Shown one piece after another: positions 6,154 to 6,267 of a DNA stretch of 6,267 bases. The first letter of the stretch is position 1, and each line of letters opens with the position of its first letter. Source of the stretch: Nitriliruptoraceae bacterium. GTDB lineage: Bacteria > Actinomycetota > Nitriliruptoria > Nitriliruptorales > Nitriliruptoraceae. A program made the translations under genes and the position numbers. Location of the stretch: the NCBI GenBank assembly GCA_007117945.1, contig SKTN01000185.1:1-6267 (forward strand), read 5' to 3'. The notes beneath the pieces were generated by a model. That model was not told the DNA's origin, did no database searches, and saw only the letters and a list, made by a program, of their open reading frames with translations.

Positions 6154-6267
6154 GCACCCTCCCTGTCGCGAGGAGCAGGAGGCTAACCGCGCCGGGACCA
6201 GGGCCCGGCATCGCGGTGCGCCACACCGCACGGCGGGACGCGGGGAGGTGGTCCGCAACCGCCGGCG
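6154..6267 (-). promoter_or_regulatory. rex upstream region, cut by the window edge
   Basis: The 114 bases before rex contain its ribosome binding site GGGAGGG (6163-6157) and a small inverted repeat, GCGGTG-CGCCA-CACCGC (6213-6229). The repeat's half-site spacing (GTG, five bases, CAC) does not fit the Rex operator, which has eight bases between GTG and CAC. No convincing promoter could be picked out. An operator farther upstream would be outside the window. Confidence 0.35.

Noticed and set aside
6213..6229. Inverted repeat GCGGTG-CGCCA-CACCGC as the Rex operator
   Set aside because: The spacing between GTG and CAC is five bases instead of eight, and the AA/TT flanks of the operator are absent.
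6154..6258. N-terminal extension of Rex by 35 residues
   Set aside because: It is basic and Cys/Pro-rich without similarity, and it would read through the GGGAGGG site that serves the GTG at 6153.
1..6267. CRISPR array, tRNA, rRNA, transposon ends or prophage genes
   Set aside because: No regularly spaced direct repeats, tRNA-like cloverleaf, ribosomal RNA sequence, transposase or integrase frame was seen on either strand. The only tandem repeat is the coding one in hemA.

Overview
The window holds two kinds of DNA joined near base 1,200. Bases about 1,200 to 6,267 look like the chromosome of a very GC-rich actinobacterium. Codons there almost always end in G or C, GTG starts are common, and Rex and HemC carry typically actinobacterial motifs. 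Placement below phylum level (for example Nitriliruptoria-like) would be a guess. Bases 1 to about 1,200 are less GC-biased at third positions and encode the middle of a sarcosine oxidase alpha subunit that looks proteobacterial, probably alphaproteobacterial.

All supported genes are on the minus strand, so transcription runs from high to low coordinates. The order is rex (6153-5512), hemA (5319-3952), hemC (3948-2968), hemD (2962-2189), a YihY/BrkB-family membrane protein gene (from 2130), then the sarcosine oxidase alpha fragment, which runs off the left edge. rex-hemA-hemC-hemD is the arrangement known from Streptomyces, where the NADH/NAD+-sensing repressor Rex controls its own operon. 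HemA (glutamyl-tRNA reductase), HemC (hydroxymethylbilane synthase) and HemD (uroporphyrinogen-III synthase) are early and middle steps of C5-pathway tetrapyrrole synthesis. hemA, hemC and hemD lie within a few bases of each other and are almost certainly co-translated. A 192-base gap with a GC-rich hairpin and repeated AGGTCACCG words separates rex from hemA.

The most unusual point is the join near 1,200. The YihY frame passes into the sarcosine oxidase frame with no stop codon, giving one open frame of 710 codons from 2130 to base 1. The oxidase piece lacks its N-terminal ferredoxin-like and FAD-binding parts, so a working fusion enzyme is unlikely. An assembly or cloning chimera is the simplest explanation, with recent illegitimate recombination second. 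The other unusual point is a low-complexity Ala/Thr-rich insertion of about 30 residues in HemA, with a normally conserved Asp beside it replaced. I found no convincing novel system; the rest of the window is an ordinary heme-biosynthesis operon.
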